From: Eledone cirrhosa
Lineage: Eukaryota; Mollusca; Cephalopoda; Octopoda; Eledonidae
Assembly (NCBI GenBank): GCA_964016885.1
Contig: OZ024740.1
Coordinates: 2,081,095-2,145,094 of the forward strand
DNA length: 64,000 nucleotides
Direction of reading: 5' to 3'
Within the stretch, counting starts at the first letter, position 1; each line of letters begins with the position of its first letter. Under the pieces are notes generated by a model. It was not told where the DNA came from. It worked only from the letters and a program-made list of their open reading frames with translations, and did no database searches. Of this stretch, positions 8,991 to 18,788 are shown one piece after another. Both the position numbers and the translations under genes were made by a program.

Positions 8991-9290
8991 GAAATATATA
9001 TATATACTTATATATATATATATATATATATATACTTATATATATATATATATATATATATACTTAGTATACTAAGTATATATAGTATACTTAGTATATA
9101 TAGTATACTTAGTATATATAGTATACTTAGTATATATAGTATACTAAGTATATATAGTATACTAAGTATATATAGTATACTAAGTATATATAGTATACTA
9201 AGTATATATAGTATACTAAGTATATATAGTATACTAAGTATATATAGTATACTAAGTATATATAGTATACTTAGTATACTAAGTATACTT
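8991..9290. repeat. (TA)n and 18-bp AT minisatellite with near-palindromic unit
   Basis: After about 70 bp of TATATACTTA/TA repeats come roughly 13 units of an 18-bp motif, AGTATACTTAGTATATAT or AGTATACTAAGTATATAT. The array switches from TTAG-type to CTAA-type units near 9140 and back at its end. Any reading frame here (Ser-Ile-Leu-Ser-Ile-Tyr repeats) is an artefact. Confidence 0.93.
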
Positions 9291-11142
9291 AGCTAGGAGG
9301 GAAGCAGAGGATAGAAAATTCAAGCATGTTTTACAACGTGAGGACCAGAAACAGGAGGTATTCAAGATTGCGAGGCAGTGTGTCAGAGATAGTTGTGATG
9401 TCATTGGAGAGAAGTGTATCCGGAATGATAAAGGTGAGCTTGCCCTCACAAGTGCTGAGAAGAAAGATGCATGGAAGAGTCATTATGATAGATTACTAAA
9501 TGAGGAGAATGCATGGGAAGAAGAGACCCTACCCCACGTAGACCCTATAGAAGGACCAGCAGTACAAGTCAGCGGCAGCGTAGTAAGTAAGGCAATCAGA
9601 GATATGAAGATAGGGAAGGCAACCGGTCCATCGGGTATAGCTGCCGAGATGCTGAAGGCATCTGGTCTGTAGGTCACACTATAACCACACGTATCGTTAA
9701 CCAGGTAATACTAGAGGGGGCCATACCAAAAGATTGGTGCAGTAGCATCATTGTCAACTGCTACAAAGGTAAAGGCGATGCACTAGATAGAGGAAACTAT
9801 AGAGGTATAAAGTTGATGGACCAGGTCATGAAAGTAACAGAAAGAGTTATAGCACAGCTGATTAGGGACCGGGTGAATATAGACGAGATGCAATTTGGGT
9901 TTGTACCAGGGAAAGGCACCACTGATGCCCTCTTCCTTGTGAGGCAATTACAGGAAAAGTACCTAGCTAAAAGTAAGCCACTCTACTTGGCATTTGTCGA
10001 CCTTGAGAAAGCCTTTGACAGAGTTCCACGTGCAGTAATCTGGTGGGCTCTTAGAAAACTAGGAGTAGATGAATGGCTTGTGAAAGCGGTACAAGCCATG
10101 TATAGGGGAGCAGTCAGCAAAGTTAGGATTGGCAATGAGTATAGCGAGGAATTTAGCGTACAGGTTGGGGTCCACCAGGGCTCTGTTCTTAGCCCTCTCC
10201 TGTTCATCATAGTCCTGCAGGCAATAACGGAGGAGTTTAAGACCGGATGCCCATGGAACTCCTGTATGCCTCAAAGTCAACATGACAAAGACTAAGGTCC
10301 TTATAAGTAGACGAGAAAACAGAACCCAGATCCCCTCAGGGAAATGGCCTTGCTCAGTATGTAGGAAAGGTGTAGGTAGGAACTCCATTCTCTGCCCCAA
10401 ATGCAAACAATGGGTACACAAGAGATGTAGCGGGATCTCAGGAAGCTTAATTAAGAATGTAGGATTCACATGCAGCAGCTGTGCTGAAACAGCAAGCAAA
10501 CAGCCACAGGAAACAAGTACCACCAATCTCTGGGAGGGCCCTGTAGAAACAGTAGACAGCTTCTGCTACCTAGGTGACCGAATTAGCAACGGAGGTGGGT
10601 GCTCAGAAAGTACAATAACTAGGGTAAGAACGGGATGGAAGAAGTTTAGGGAACTACTACCACTGCTAGCTGCAAAAGGCTTCTCCCTCAGAATGAAAGG
10701 CAGACTGTATGATGCGTGTATCCGAACAGCGATGTTGCATGGTAGTGAGACCTGGGCGCTGAAGGTGGAAGACTTACGTAGATTAGAGAGAAACGAAGCC
10801 TGCATGCTCCGATGGATGTGTAACAGTAATATACGTGAACGACAAAGCATAAAGGAATTGAGAGAGAGACTGAGCATAAGAGGAATCAAATGGTGCGTGC
10901 AGGAGAGGCAGTTACGCTGGTATGGACATGTGATGCGTATGAAGGATGACAGCTGCATAAAAAGGTGCAGAGCACTAGAAGTTGATGGAAACCGCAGAGT
11001 GGGGAGACCCAAGATGACTTGGGATGAGGTGATAAAAGCCGACCTTACCCAACTACACCTCTCAAAGTCAATGACACACGACCGTGACTTCTGGCGTCAC
11101 GCAGTAATACAGGGTACCCGACCTCCCATGGGTACATGCTGA
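9291..11142 (+). pseudogene. LINE ORF2 C-terminal two thirds, copy 3 (second subfamily), broken
   Basis: Homologous to the minus-strand LINEs but clearly diverged, so a different subfamily. It starts abruptly at the minisatellite with AGGGAAGCAGAGGATAGAAA; the endonuclease is absent. A 1-nt deletion near 9666 (after KASG) and another near 10256 shift the frame, and about 85 bp are missing at 10268-10271. That deletion removes the second half of the YADD box (both Asp) and the following helix. RT motif A (VDLEKAFD) and HQGSVLSPLLF remain in 9813-10255. From 10282 the frame is open to 11142: a C4HC3 PHD-like finger (CSVC, CPKC, HKRC, CSSC), the FCYLGDRI motif E region, then LRWYGHVMRMKDD and GRPKMTWDEVI. 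The reverse transcriptase is dead. Confidence 0.88.
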
Positions 11143-11415
11143 AGCATATAAACAATATGCCCCCCCCCCCCCCCCACCGGAAGGTGGTCGTGGAGGTGCC
11201 ACGGCAAAAAAGCACCCAGCCCACACTGTAAAGTGGACGTGTAGGCGCCACGAAAAAGCACCCAGCACTCACTGTAAATGAGGTTGGTGTTAGGAAGGGC
11301 ATCCAGCTGTAGAAATCAAGCCAGATCAGTTCCTGTATGAGCAAGGCATGGTCAGCCGACCAGACACTGCCCACAACAGGACAACCCGTCTAACCCATGC
11401 TAGCGTGGAAGAACG
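11143..11415 (+). mobile_element. 3' UTR/tail of LINE copy 3
   Basis: Contains a 16-17 C run (11161-11176), two partial repeats around AAAAAGCACCCAGC, GGTTGGTGTTAGGAAGGGCA, and ends ACCCATGCTAGCGTGGAAGAACG at the assembly gap. The same tail occurs reverse-complemented at the end of the SINE at 32068-32417. A short complete version of the last part, followed by GATGAT, is seen at 28874-28918. Confidence 0.85.
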
Positions 11416-11615
11416 NNNNNNNNNNNNNNNNNNNNNNNNNNNNNNNNNNNNNNNNNNNNNNNNNNNNNNNNNNNNNNNNNNNNNNNNNNNNNNNNNNNNN
11501 NNNNNNNNNNNNNNNNNNNNNNNNNNNNNNNNNNNNNNNNNNNNNNNNNNNNNNNNNNNNNNNNNNNNNNNNNNNNNNNNNNNNNNNNNNNNNNNNNNNN
11601 NNNNNNNNNNNNNNN
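11416..11615. other. Assembly gap (200 N)
   Basis: Exactly 200 unresolved bases, just where the LINE tail would enter its GATGAT-type microsatellite. Frames spanning it are meaningless. Confidence 1.
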
Positions 11616-11850
11616 ACCATGGACATGTGGTTAGAATGTCTCAGGAAAGAATTGCAGGACCGATTTTACAGGCTAAACTAACTGAGAGGAGAAACCAGGG
11701 GTAGACCCTGAGCAAGATGGTTGGATAACATCCATAAGCTTGGCTTGCATTGCTTGGGGATTCAGCTGGATCAGTTGGAACCCACTGGAAGGAGTGTTTG
11801 AGGGCACTTCCTCCACAACCCTCCCAGGAATAAGTGGGCGCAGAAGTGTT
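11616..11850 (+). pseudogene. LINE C-terminal fragment (GHVVRM region)
   Basis: Translated plus strand reads HGHVVRMSQERI, then with frame breaks ARWLDNIHKLGL and KWAQKCF. This is the usual C-terminal order of LINE proteins (YGHVxRM, GRPxxxW, LGL). It is not the same subfamily as the LINE before the gap. Frameshifts and stops are present. Confidence 0.6.
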
Positions 11851-12373
11851 TTTAGAACCATGTTAGTAATATTCTGCCATTTTGTTTGTTGTTGTTTAGC
11901 CCTAGGTTAGACCTAATCAAGCAGATTTATAATTAAAGGCAATCCAGTCATGATAAACCTATCATTTTTCCAAACATAATATCCCTATGACTACAGTATG
12001 CAATGTGTGTGTTTTTGTTTTAAGTAAGGTTGGATTTGGAGGAGATTTGGCTTGTTGTTTTTAGCATGTCAACATCCATGAAGGACCTCAGGGATCTACA
12101 AACAAAACTCTAGGGTTCCATGAGATAAGGTGGTAGTTGGTGTCTTTTAATAAAATTTAATTTTTAAAATTGTTGGGTTTTTTTGTTATTTTATATGAAT
12201 AAATTCTCACTGTAAAGGAATTTTTGTTCCATATTTGTTTCTGATTAAAATTAGGGTGGTGGAGATTGTCTATAAAATATAGTTTGGGGTTCAGCAATTT
12301 TTGGAAAATCCTATAAAGATTCCATGAAAAAAGAATCTAGAGAATATATTGTTGTATCTGTTGATTAAATGAT
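11851..12373. other. AT-rich non-coding stretch
   Basis: No coding frame, SINE or clear tandem repeat is seen; T- and A-rich runs are frequent. One short interval (12070-12140) is more balanced in composition but is not recognised. Confidence 0.5.
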
Positions 12374-12591
12374 TTAACCCTTTAGTATTTAATCCGGCCA
12401 GAATTCTCTCACCTCTTTCTGTTCAAACCAGTTGTAACCAGCCTCTCATATTATGTCAAGGTATTGTTCTTAAAATAGATAATATCAAAATCTCATAGAT
12501 TCGATATTATGTGAGATAATTATGTAAGATAAAGCCTTCACTGTGAAAATATAATAGTATATATAAAGTAATGTAAATGCTAAAGGGTTAA
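12374..12591. mobile_element. piggyBac-type MITE (TTAA-flanked), basic form
   Basis: Bounded by TTAA on both sides, with terminal inverted repeats CCCTTTAGTATTTA and (reverse-complemented) CCCTTTAGCATTTA. It is 218 bp including the TTAA sites. Internally it has CGGCCAGAATTCTCTCACC and one unit of the sequence that is tandemly amplified in the neighbouring copy. TTAA targets and CCCTTT-like ends are characteristic of the piggyBac superfamily. No transposase is present. Confidence 0.75.
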
Positions 12592-12923
12592 CTGGCTGCT
12601 CATACTTATGTTAAGGTATTGTTCTCAAAATAAATGATATCAAAATCTCAGATTTAATATTATGTGAGGTAAAGCCTTTACCGTGAAAATACAATAGTAT
12701 ATATAGAGTAATGTAAATGTTTTGTGAGGTAAAGCCTTTACCATGAAAATACAATAGTATATATAGAATAATGTAAATGTTATGTGAAGTAAAGTCTTTA
12801 CCATGAAAATACAATAGTATATATAGAGTAATGTAAATGTTATGTGAGATATTATGTGAGGTAAAGCCTTTATCGTGAAAATACAATAGTAAATATAGAG
12901 TAATGTAAATGCCAAAGATTTAA
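12588..12923. mobile_element. Second MITE copy fused to the first, with ~60-bp internal tandem units
   Basis: Starts at the shared TTAA (12588-12591) but lacks the left inverted repeat, entering at ACTGGCTGCTCATAC. It holds about four 60-bp units (GTGAGGTAAAGCCTTTACC ... TAGAGTAATGTAAATG) and ends in a degraded right terminus with TTAA at 12920-12923. The same unit is amplified at 30764-31523. Confidence 0.72.
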
Positions 12924-13093
12924 CAGGTCATTATAGAGACTGTGTCACTTGAACTAAATTGCAGTCATAAATTATATTTTTCTCACATCTAAGAGATCTT
13001 TCAAGTATTTTATGATAATATCAACGGTGGTGGACAGAATTCTTAAATCATTTGACAAAATGCCTTTTGGTAATTAACTACAGTACTTTATGT

Positions 13094-13240
13094 TCTCAGT
13101 TCAAATCTTACCGGGCTTAACTTTCCTTTACATCCTTCCGGGGTTGAGAGGATAAAGTACCAGTCATGTACTGGGGGTTAATTTAATCAACTAATCCCTG
13201 TAAAAAATTTGCCTGTATATCAGTTGTTGTTGATGTTCTT
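13094..13240 (+). mobile_element. tRNA-derived SINE body, relic 1 of cluster
   Basis: Starts at a box B-like TCAGTTCAAATC and contains the family signatures TAAAGTACCAGTCATGTACTGGGG and TTAATTTAATCAACT, then a TTG-rich end. The tRNA head upstream is missing or unrecognisable. Confidence 0.7.
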
Positions 13241-13249
13241 CTTCTTTTC

Positions 13250-13325
13250 CTCCTCTTCTTCTTTTCCCACTTATCCCTGAGAGGGTTATGGGGACAGAGA
13301 CAGAGCCCTCAAACACTCCTTCCTG
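13250..13325 (-). pseudogene. Short LINE scrap, reverse-complement relative of 11786-11845
   Basis: CCCACTTATCCCTGAGAGGGTTATGG and CCTCAAACACTCCTTCC are the reverse complement, with changes, of the GGAAGGAGTGTTTGAGGGCA ... CCTCCCAGGAATAAGTGGG segment of the 11616-11850 fragment. Confidence 0.5.
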
Positions 13326-13616
13326 CAGGTCATGTCAGTTCTAACTTACAAAGCTACCTTTTACAAGAATTTAATGTATTCAATAGGATTCTTAGAGTTG
13401 AAAATGGAAATATTGAAATTGTAAATAACCAAAATCTGAAATAATGTTATATCCTGCAGTCCTGTTGCATAATCCACTATTTGTAGACCAATCAGAATAC
13501 TACAGATTACTGTGTGGTGGGAAGGGGGGTTAAAGTTGCCAGGGGGAGGTTGTGGTGGTGATACAAGATTCTGTAACACACATGCCTTCCTCAGGGGGTA
13601 GCTTGCCTATTTCTGT

Positions 13617-13794
13617 TGGATTGTAGTATCGGTAGAGTGTTGGACACCATACTTTGCCAAAGTTAACTTTGCCTTTCATCCTTACAGGGTCAATAAAATA
13701 AAGTACCAGTAATGAACTGAGGTTGATTTAATCAACTCTCCCCTCCCCTCAAAATTGTTGATTGTGTGTCTAAATCAGAACAATTATTATTGCC
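13617..13794 (+). mobile_element. tRNA-derived SINE, relic 2
   Basis: Includes part of the tRNA head (TCGGTAGAGTGTTGGACA), then AACTTTGCCTTTCATCCTTA, TAAAGTACCAGTAATGAACTG, and a tail ending ATTATTATT. The box B region is deleted. Confidence 0.8.
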
Positions 13795-13963
13795 ATTCTG
13801 AGTTCAAATCCCGCCGAGGTTAACTTTGCCTTTCATCCTTACGGGGTCGATAAAATAAAGTACCAGTAACGTACGGGAGTCAATTTAATCGACTTTCCCC
13901 TTCCCCCAAAATTGCTGGCCTTGTGCCTATAGTAGAAATCATTATTGTTGTTGTTGTTGTTGT
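13795..13963 (+). mobile_element. tRNA-derived SINE, relic 3 (well-preserved body)
   Basis: Box B-like GAGTTCAAATCCCGCC, AACTTTGCCTTTCATCCTTA, GGGTCGATAAAATAAAGTAC, CTGGCCTTGTGCCTATAGTA and a tail GAAATCATTATT(GTT)n. This is the reference body for other copies in the window. Confidence 0.88.
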
Positions 13964-14033
13964 TAATTGTCATTGGCAAAATCATTTGAACAGTGGAAAA
14001 AAATCCCTTCAAATATATAGTTACCTCTCTTTA

Positions 14034-14220
14034 ATTTCTGAGTTCAAATTCCCTAAAGTCAACTTTATTTTTCAACTTTCCAGAGTCAGTTTTGCCTTTC
14101 ACCCATCCAAAGTCAATAACATAATGTACGAGTCATGTCCTGGAGTCAATATAATCAACTCTACCCCTACCCCCTCTCCTTACACACAACAACTTGTAGT
14201 TTTGTGTCTATGTTAGAAAT
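14034..14220 (+). mobile_element. tRNA-derived SINE body, relic 4
   Basis: TTCTGAGTTCAAATTCCC at the start, a partial internal duplication (CAACTTTATTTTTCAACTTT then GTTTTGCCTTTCACCC), and an end TTGTGTCTATGTTAGAAAT. Diverged. Confidence 0.65.
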
Positions 14221-14250
14221 AGTTTACACACACACACACACACACTCATA
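14221..14250. repeat. (CA)n microsatellite
   Basis: About 13 CA steps right after the SINE tail. Confidence 0.95.
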
Positions 14251-14302
14251 CCAAAAAAAACAACATTTGTCTTTGTGGAATACCAGTAATTACTTACATC
14301 TC

Positions 14303-14433
14303 TTTAAGTTCTGAGTTCCAATTCCACTAAAGTCAACAATACATACCAGTCAAATACTGGTGTCAAATAAATTAACCATAAACCTTCTCCTCCGTGTCTG
14401 TGTTTTATATCTATTGTAGAAATTGTTGTTGGT
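14303..14433 (+). mobile_element. tRNA-derived SINE body, relic 5
   Basis: TTCTGAGTTCCAATTCCAC, ATACCAGTCAAATACTGGTG, and the tail TCTATTGTAGAAATTGTTGTTGG. Strongly diverged member of the same cluster. Confidence 0.6.
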
Positions 14434-14970
14434 TTCTAACAATTGAGCTAAGGTCACGGATATTTGGAGAAGAGTCCATCACTGTCATCATTGTTATCAA
14501 GTACTAGCAGAAAACCACCCTTTGGCTGGTTTTATGCTGGCATGTGTAGTGTGTATATTGATATTATATGCAAGTATGTATATATGCATGTACATATACA
14601 ACAAATAAAATCATAATTGACAATATAAACAGAAATTGAACGAAGACTGCGTTACACTGTCTTTTGTAATCAGTAAAGTAATCCATGATACATTAAAAAA
14701 AGACGATATTATATATAAACTGCATTAGGAGAAAATTAGTGACAGAAATATATGAATGTTTATTTAAGTGATCGCTAACCAAAATTTTAAAGAAGTGAAT
14801 CTTAAAATAAGTGACAAAATTATTTATATTTAATCAAGAATAACGAAATTTAGTAGATAAATTATGTTAATATTCATTCATTATTTCTTCAAAGTAATCC
14901 AACTTATTTTACAAACAGGATAAAAAAAATATATTCTGGACGCAGTCCCACACTCCTTACTTTATTATAG
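14434..14970. other. AT-rich non-coding stretch
   Basis: No gene, SINE or tandem array is recognised; composition is strongly AT-rich with short ATATA and poly-A runs. Confidence 0.5.
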
Positions 14971-14974
14971 TTTA

Positions 14975-15240
14975 GATTGTCTGTCCTCAGCAGGTCCAAT
15001 ACTATGGATGGCTCTAATGTTATCGATGGTTAACCATGGGTATGAACATGGTAGTCCAACATGGAAATGATTGTACAATTGGTAAACCACAGTATGATTT
15101 GAACTCAGAATACAAAAACAGCCAGGACCAGAACTGCAAGGAATCCCATCAGGAACTCTGATTCTACAGTCTGCTATCCTGGACAACAGATTGGATTTAG
15201 ACCTTAGGAGGTCCGGGGCACTTCAGGTTTTCGCCCCCCC
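14975..15240 (-). mobile_element. Possible SINE relic
   Basis: On the minus strand ATTCTGAGTTCAAATCATACTG resembles the box B region of the SINEs in this window, with an unrecognised body on both sides. Family uncertain. Confidence 0.35.
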
Positions 15241-15331
15241 CCCCTTCTCATACACAAAAAATAGAATACACAGCAAACCTCCCAATTTTACATCAAAGTT
15301 AGCTTGGCGCAAGTAATTGGAATGGAAAAGT

Positions 15332-15332
15332 T

Positions 15333-15363
<31 letters not shown>

Positions 15364-15848
15364 GGTTTAGCGTCCGTGTTCCACACTTGCATGGGTTTGG
15401 ACGGGGGTTTTCCCACTTGAGGCAAGAGTGGTTGTCTTGCTCGCATAGGACTGTCTGGCGGGTTTTCTACAGTTGGATGCCCTTCCTAACACCAACCACA
15501 TTTACAGTGTGGGGCTGGGAGGTTTTTACCGTGTTGCCTACACGGCCACATTGCAGCGTGGACTGTCTGGCGGGTTTTCTACAGCTGGATGCCCTTCCTA
15601 ACACCAACCACATTTACAGTGTGGGGCTGGGAGGTTTTTATCGTGTTGCCTACACGGCCACATTTACAGCGTGGACTGTGTGTTTTTTTGTCGTGACACC
15701 TACACGATCTCATTTGTTTCGGCCTGGATGTTGTGGGACCAACATAACTTTACATTGAAAAGGGCGGTGTGGATGGGGTGGAGGTGGTGGGACGGGGGGG
15801 TGTTTTGATAGAGATGCCTACTGACTGTAGTAGGTTTTTACTTTGTAT
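15332..15848 (-). mobile_element. 3' UTR and GATGAT tail of LINE copy 2, with a 112-bp tandem duplication
   Basis: On the sense strand the UTR runs from the ORF stop through a C-rich patch, two copies of a 112-bp block (15449-15560 and 15561-15673), then AACCCATGCAAGTGTGGAACACGG and (GATGAT)n at 15332-15361. The block contains GGATGCCCTTCCTAACACCA, shared by other LINE and SINE tails here. Confidence 0.85.
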
Positions 15849-18267
15849 TTAGGTAAGGCGGGTCTTCTCTATTACTGAGTACCGCCAAAGGTCTCGGTCC
15901 AGTGACATTGTCTTGGAGAGATGTAAGCGTGTGAGGTCGGAATTTATCAGCTCGTCCCATGTTTTTCTGGGTCTGCCTACTCCGTGGCTACCGTCTATCT
16001 TTATTGCCCTGCACTTTGTTATACAGCTGTCGTCTTTCATGCGCATCACGTGACCGTACCAACGTAGCCTTCTCTCGAGTAAACAACATCTGATCCCTCT
16101 TATTTCTAATTTTTTCCTTAGTTCGTTTATGCTTTGCCGTTCACGTATATTACTATTGCACATCCAGCGGAGCATGCAAGCTTCGTTCCTCTCTAGTCTG
16201 CGTATATCCTCTGCACACAATGCCCAGGTCTCACTGCCATGCAGCATTGCTGTTCGTATGCAGGCATCGTATAACCTGCCTTTCATTTTTAGGGAGAACC
16301 CTCTAGCGGCTAATAGTGGTATAAGCTCTCTGAACTTTTTCCATCCAGTTCTGACTCTAGCTACTGTACTTTCAGAGCACCCTCCCCCACTGCTGATTTT
16401 GTCACCCAGGTAACGGAAGCTGTCCACTATTTCTATAGAACCCTCTGTGCAGTTGAAGGAGCTAGTATTTTGTGGGCACTTGCTGCTACTTATTGCACCA
16501 GAGCACCGGCCACATGTAAAATCTATGTTCTTAGTTAGCTTACCTGTGATCCCACTACATCTTTTATGCACCCATACTTTGCATTTGGGACATAAAGTGG
16601 AGTTTCTACCTACGCCTTTCCTACACACTGAGCATGGCCATTTCCCAGATGGGACTGCCGCCTTATTTTCTTTCCTACAAACTAGAACTTTAGTCTTAGC
16701 CAGGTTAATTTTAAGGCCTTTTGATTCTAGGCCGTGCTTCCATGTTTGGAATTTCTTCTCTAGTTCGGTCATTGATTCAGCTATGAGCGTTAGATCATCT
16801 GCGTATAGGAGTTCCCATGGGCAGCCGGTCTTGAACTCCTCCGTTATAGCCTGAAGGGCAATAATAAATAGTAGGGGGCTAAGAACAGAGCCCTGATGGA
16901 CACCAACTTTTACGCTAAACTCTTCACTATATTCGTTGTTAATTCTAACCTTACTGACTGTTTCTTTATACATGGCTTGTATAGCTCTCACAAGCCATTC
17001 GTCAACACCTAGTTTTCTAAGAGACCACGAGATAATGGAACGGGGGACTCTGTCGAAGGCTTTCTCCAAGTCGACGAAAGCTAAGTATAGGGGTTTACTT
17101 TTAGCTAGGTACTTCTCCTGTAGTTGTCGTACAATGAAAAGAGCGTCTGTGGTACTTTTGCCTGACACAAATCCGAACTGCATTTCATCTAGATCAATTC
17201 TCTCTCTGATTAGTTGCGCTATTACTTTTTCCGTGACCTTCATGACCTGGTCGATTAATTTAATGCCTCTATAGTTACTCCTATCTAGGGCATCTCCTTT
17301 TCCCTTATAGCAGTTAACGATGATGCTGCTACGCCAGTCCTTCGGAACAACCCCATTCTGTACGACTTGGTTAACTATCCGGGTGACCATGGTGTGTCCC
17401 ACCGAACCAGATGCCTTCAGCATCTCAGCAACTATTTCCGAAGGACCAGCCGCCTTACCCGTCTTCATATCTTTGATTGCCTTGCTTATTGTACTACCCT
17501 GGACTAACACTGCTGGTCCCTCTATTGGGTCGATGTGGGGGAGACTGTCTTTCTCCCATTTGTTCTCCTCATTTAGAAGCCTTTCGTAGTGACACTTCCA
17601 AGCTACCTTCTTATCAGCGTCGGTGATGGCAAGTATGCCATCATCGTTAAGTACACACTTCTCCCCGACAATATCACGGTTTTCCTTGACACATTGCCTG
17701 GCAATCCTGAACACCTCACGTTTTTGGTCCTCACGTTGTAGAACATGCTTGAACTTTCTTTCCTCTGCTTCCCTTCTTGCGAAGTACACTTGTCTCCTAG
17801 CTTCCCTCCTGGCCACTTGATAGTCTTCTCTACTTCCCCCATCCCGCCATGCTTTCCAAGCCTGCTTTTTGGCCTTAATTGACTCCTCCACCTTACTGTT
17901 CCACCACCATGTTACTCTCCTCCTACCTACAGGCCTGCTCCAGCCACAGACTTCGTCTGCCACCGTCAGCAGGTTTGCTCTCAGGAATTCCCACTGTTCC
18001 TCTTATATTATATGACTCTAATTGCTCTTCCTTACTGTCGAAAGCGTCAAGTAATATGCTTTGAAATTTATTTCTGGCTATGGGGTCCTTTAGCTTCCAT
18101 ATTTTTCTCCTGAGGATAGTCCTCTTCCGCTGTCTAGTACGTCTCGTCCTGACTATGAGGTCGCTAATTATCAGTCTATGTTGGGAGGTGAATTCTTCAT
18201 GGGGGAGGGATTTAGTGTTAACAACAGACACTCTGTCACGTCTTCTGGTAAGGATATAATCTACCTG
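15849..18267 (-). pseudogene. LINE ORF2 (RT with embedded PHD finger), copy 2, 5'-truncated
   Basis: A 704-residue frame (15849-17963) plus a frame-shifted upstream part to 18267. A +1 insertion near 18003 separates RT from the remnant of the endonuclease (VDYILTRRRDR to IARNKFQ). Residue positions in the 704-residue frame: RT fingers 150-250, motif A VDLEKAFD (297-304), motif B HQGSVLSPLLF (356-366), motif C YADD (387-390), motif D GLKINLAKTKVL (416-427). A C4HC3 zinc finger follows (Cys 444, 447, 458, 461, His 466, Cys 469, 484, 487), then FRYLGDKI motif E (516-523) and a C-terminal region with RWYGHVMRM and GRPRKTWDEL. All RT catalytic residues are intact. It matches copy 1 almost base for base over ~1.27 kb. 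5' truncation at 18267 is typical of target-primed reverse transcription. Confidence 0.92.
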
Positions 18268-18604
18268 ATTATACATACAGGTATTATACATACAGGTATT
18301 AAATTCAGACATTCTAACCATCCTAAAACTAAAAAGCCCAGTAGAGGGCACAAATAAATTGGTACGGCCATTACTAGTGCCCCCCCCCCCCCCCCCCCCC
18401 ACACACAGTGCAGATTGGTTGGGGCAATTGTCCCCTTGTCCCCATTAAATCCATCCCTGAGAACCAGAGGTGGTTTCATGTAGTTTGGTATCAATAATGT
18501 TAATGACATTGTAAGTGATGTGACACTTTCAATAGTGAAATCAGAAAGAACACATCAACCACTGTTTGGTGACATATTTCCACAATATCGTGTCACTTTA
18601 GAAG
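18268..18604. other. Junction repeat, C-run and unique sequence
   Basis: At the LINE truncation point ATTATACATACAGGT occurs twice (18268-18297). A run of about 22 C lies at 18381-18402. No gene is recognised in the remainder. Confidence 0.6.
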
Positions 18605-18730
18605 TAATAATTGTTTCTAATGTATACATAAGACCAGTAATTTAGGAGAGGGGTTAAGTCTTTTAAATCAACCCTTATACATGACTGCTACTTTATTTCA
18701 TTAACCCCAAAATTATGAAAAGCAAAATGA
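18605..18730 (-). mobile_element. SINE body relic
   Basis: Reverse complement of the family tail and body (TAATAATTGTTTCTA, ATACATGACTGCTACTTTATTTCATTAACCCC). Diverged. Confidence 0.6.
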
Positions 18731-18737
18731 TTTTCAA

Positions 18738-18788
18738 GACCCCACGGAAATCAACGTTGCCTTTCATCCTTCTGGGGTCAATAAAATA
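18738..18788 (+). mobile_element. SINE fragment
   Basis: AACGTTGCCTTTCATCCTTC and GGGGTCAATAAAATAA of the same SINE family, cut by the next insertion. Confidence 0.6.

Larger units (their letters stand above)
6725..8996. repeat. Inverted repeat of PLE sequence, arms ~1.04 kb, spacer ~180 bp
   Basis: Arm 1 (about 6725-7769) and arm 2 (about 7950-8996) are reverse complements with only a handful of differences by eye (for example NITIYN against NITTYN at the ORF ends, and a small T-rich length change near 7115). Each arm contains the GIY-YIG coding part, a PLTR and the first ~27 codons of ORF1. The spacer is the duplicated 7770-7949 segment. Confidence 0.9.

Noticed and set aside
11348..11704. 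Frames crossing the N gap
   Set aside because: The gap length is arbitrary, so the frame through it has no meaning.
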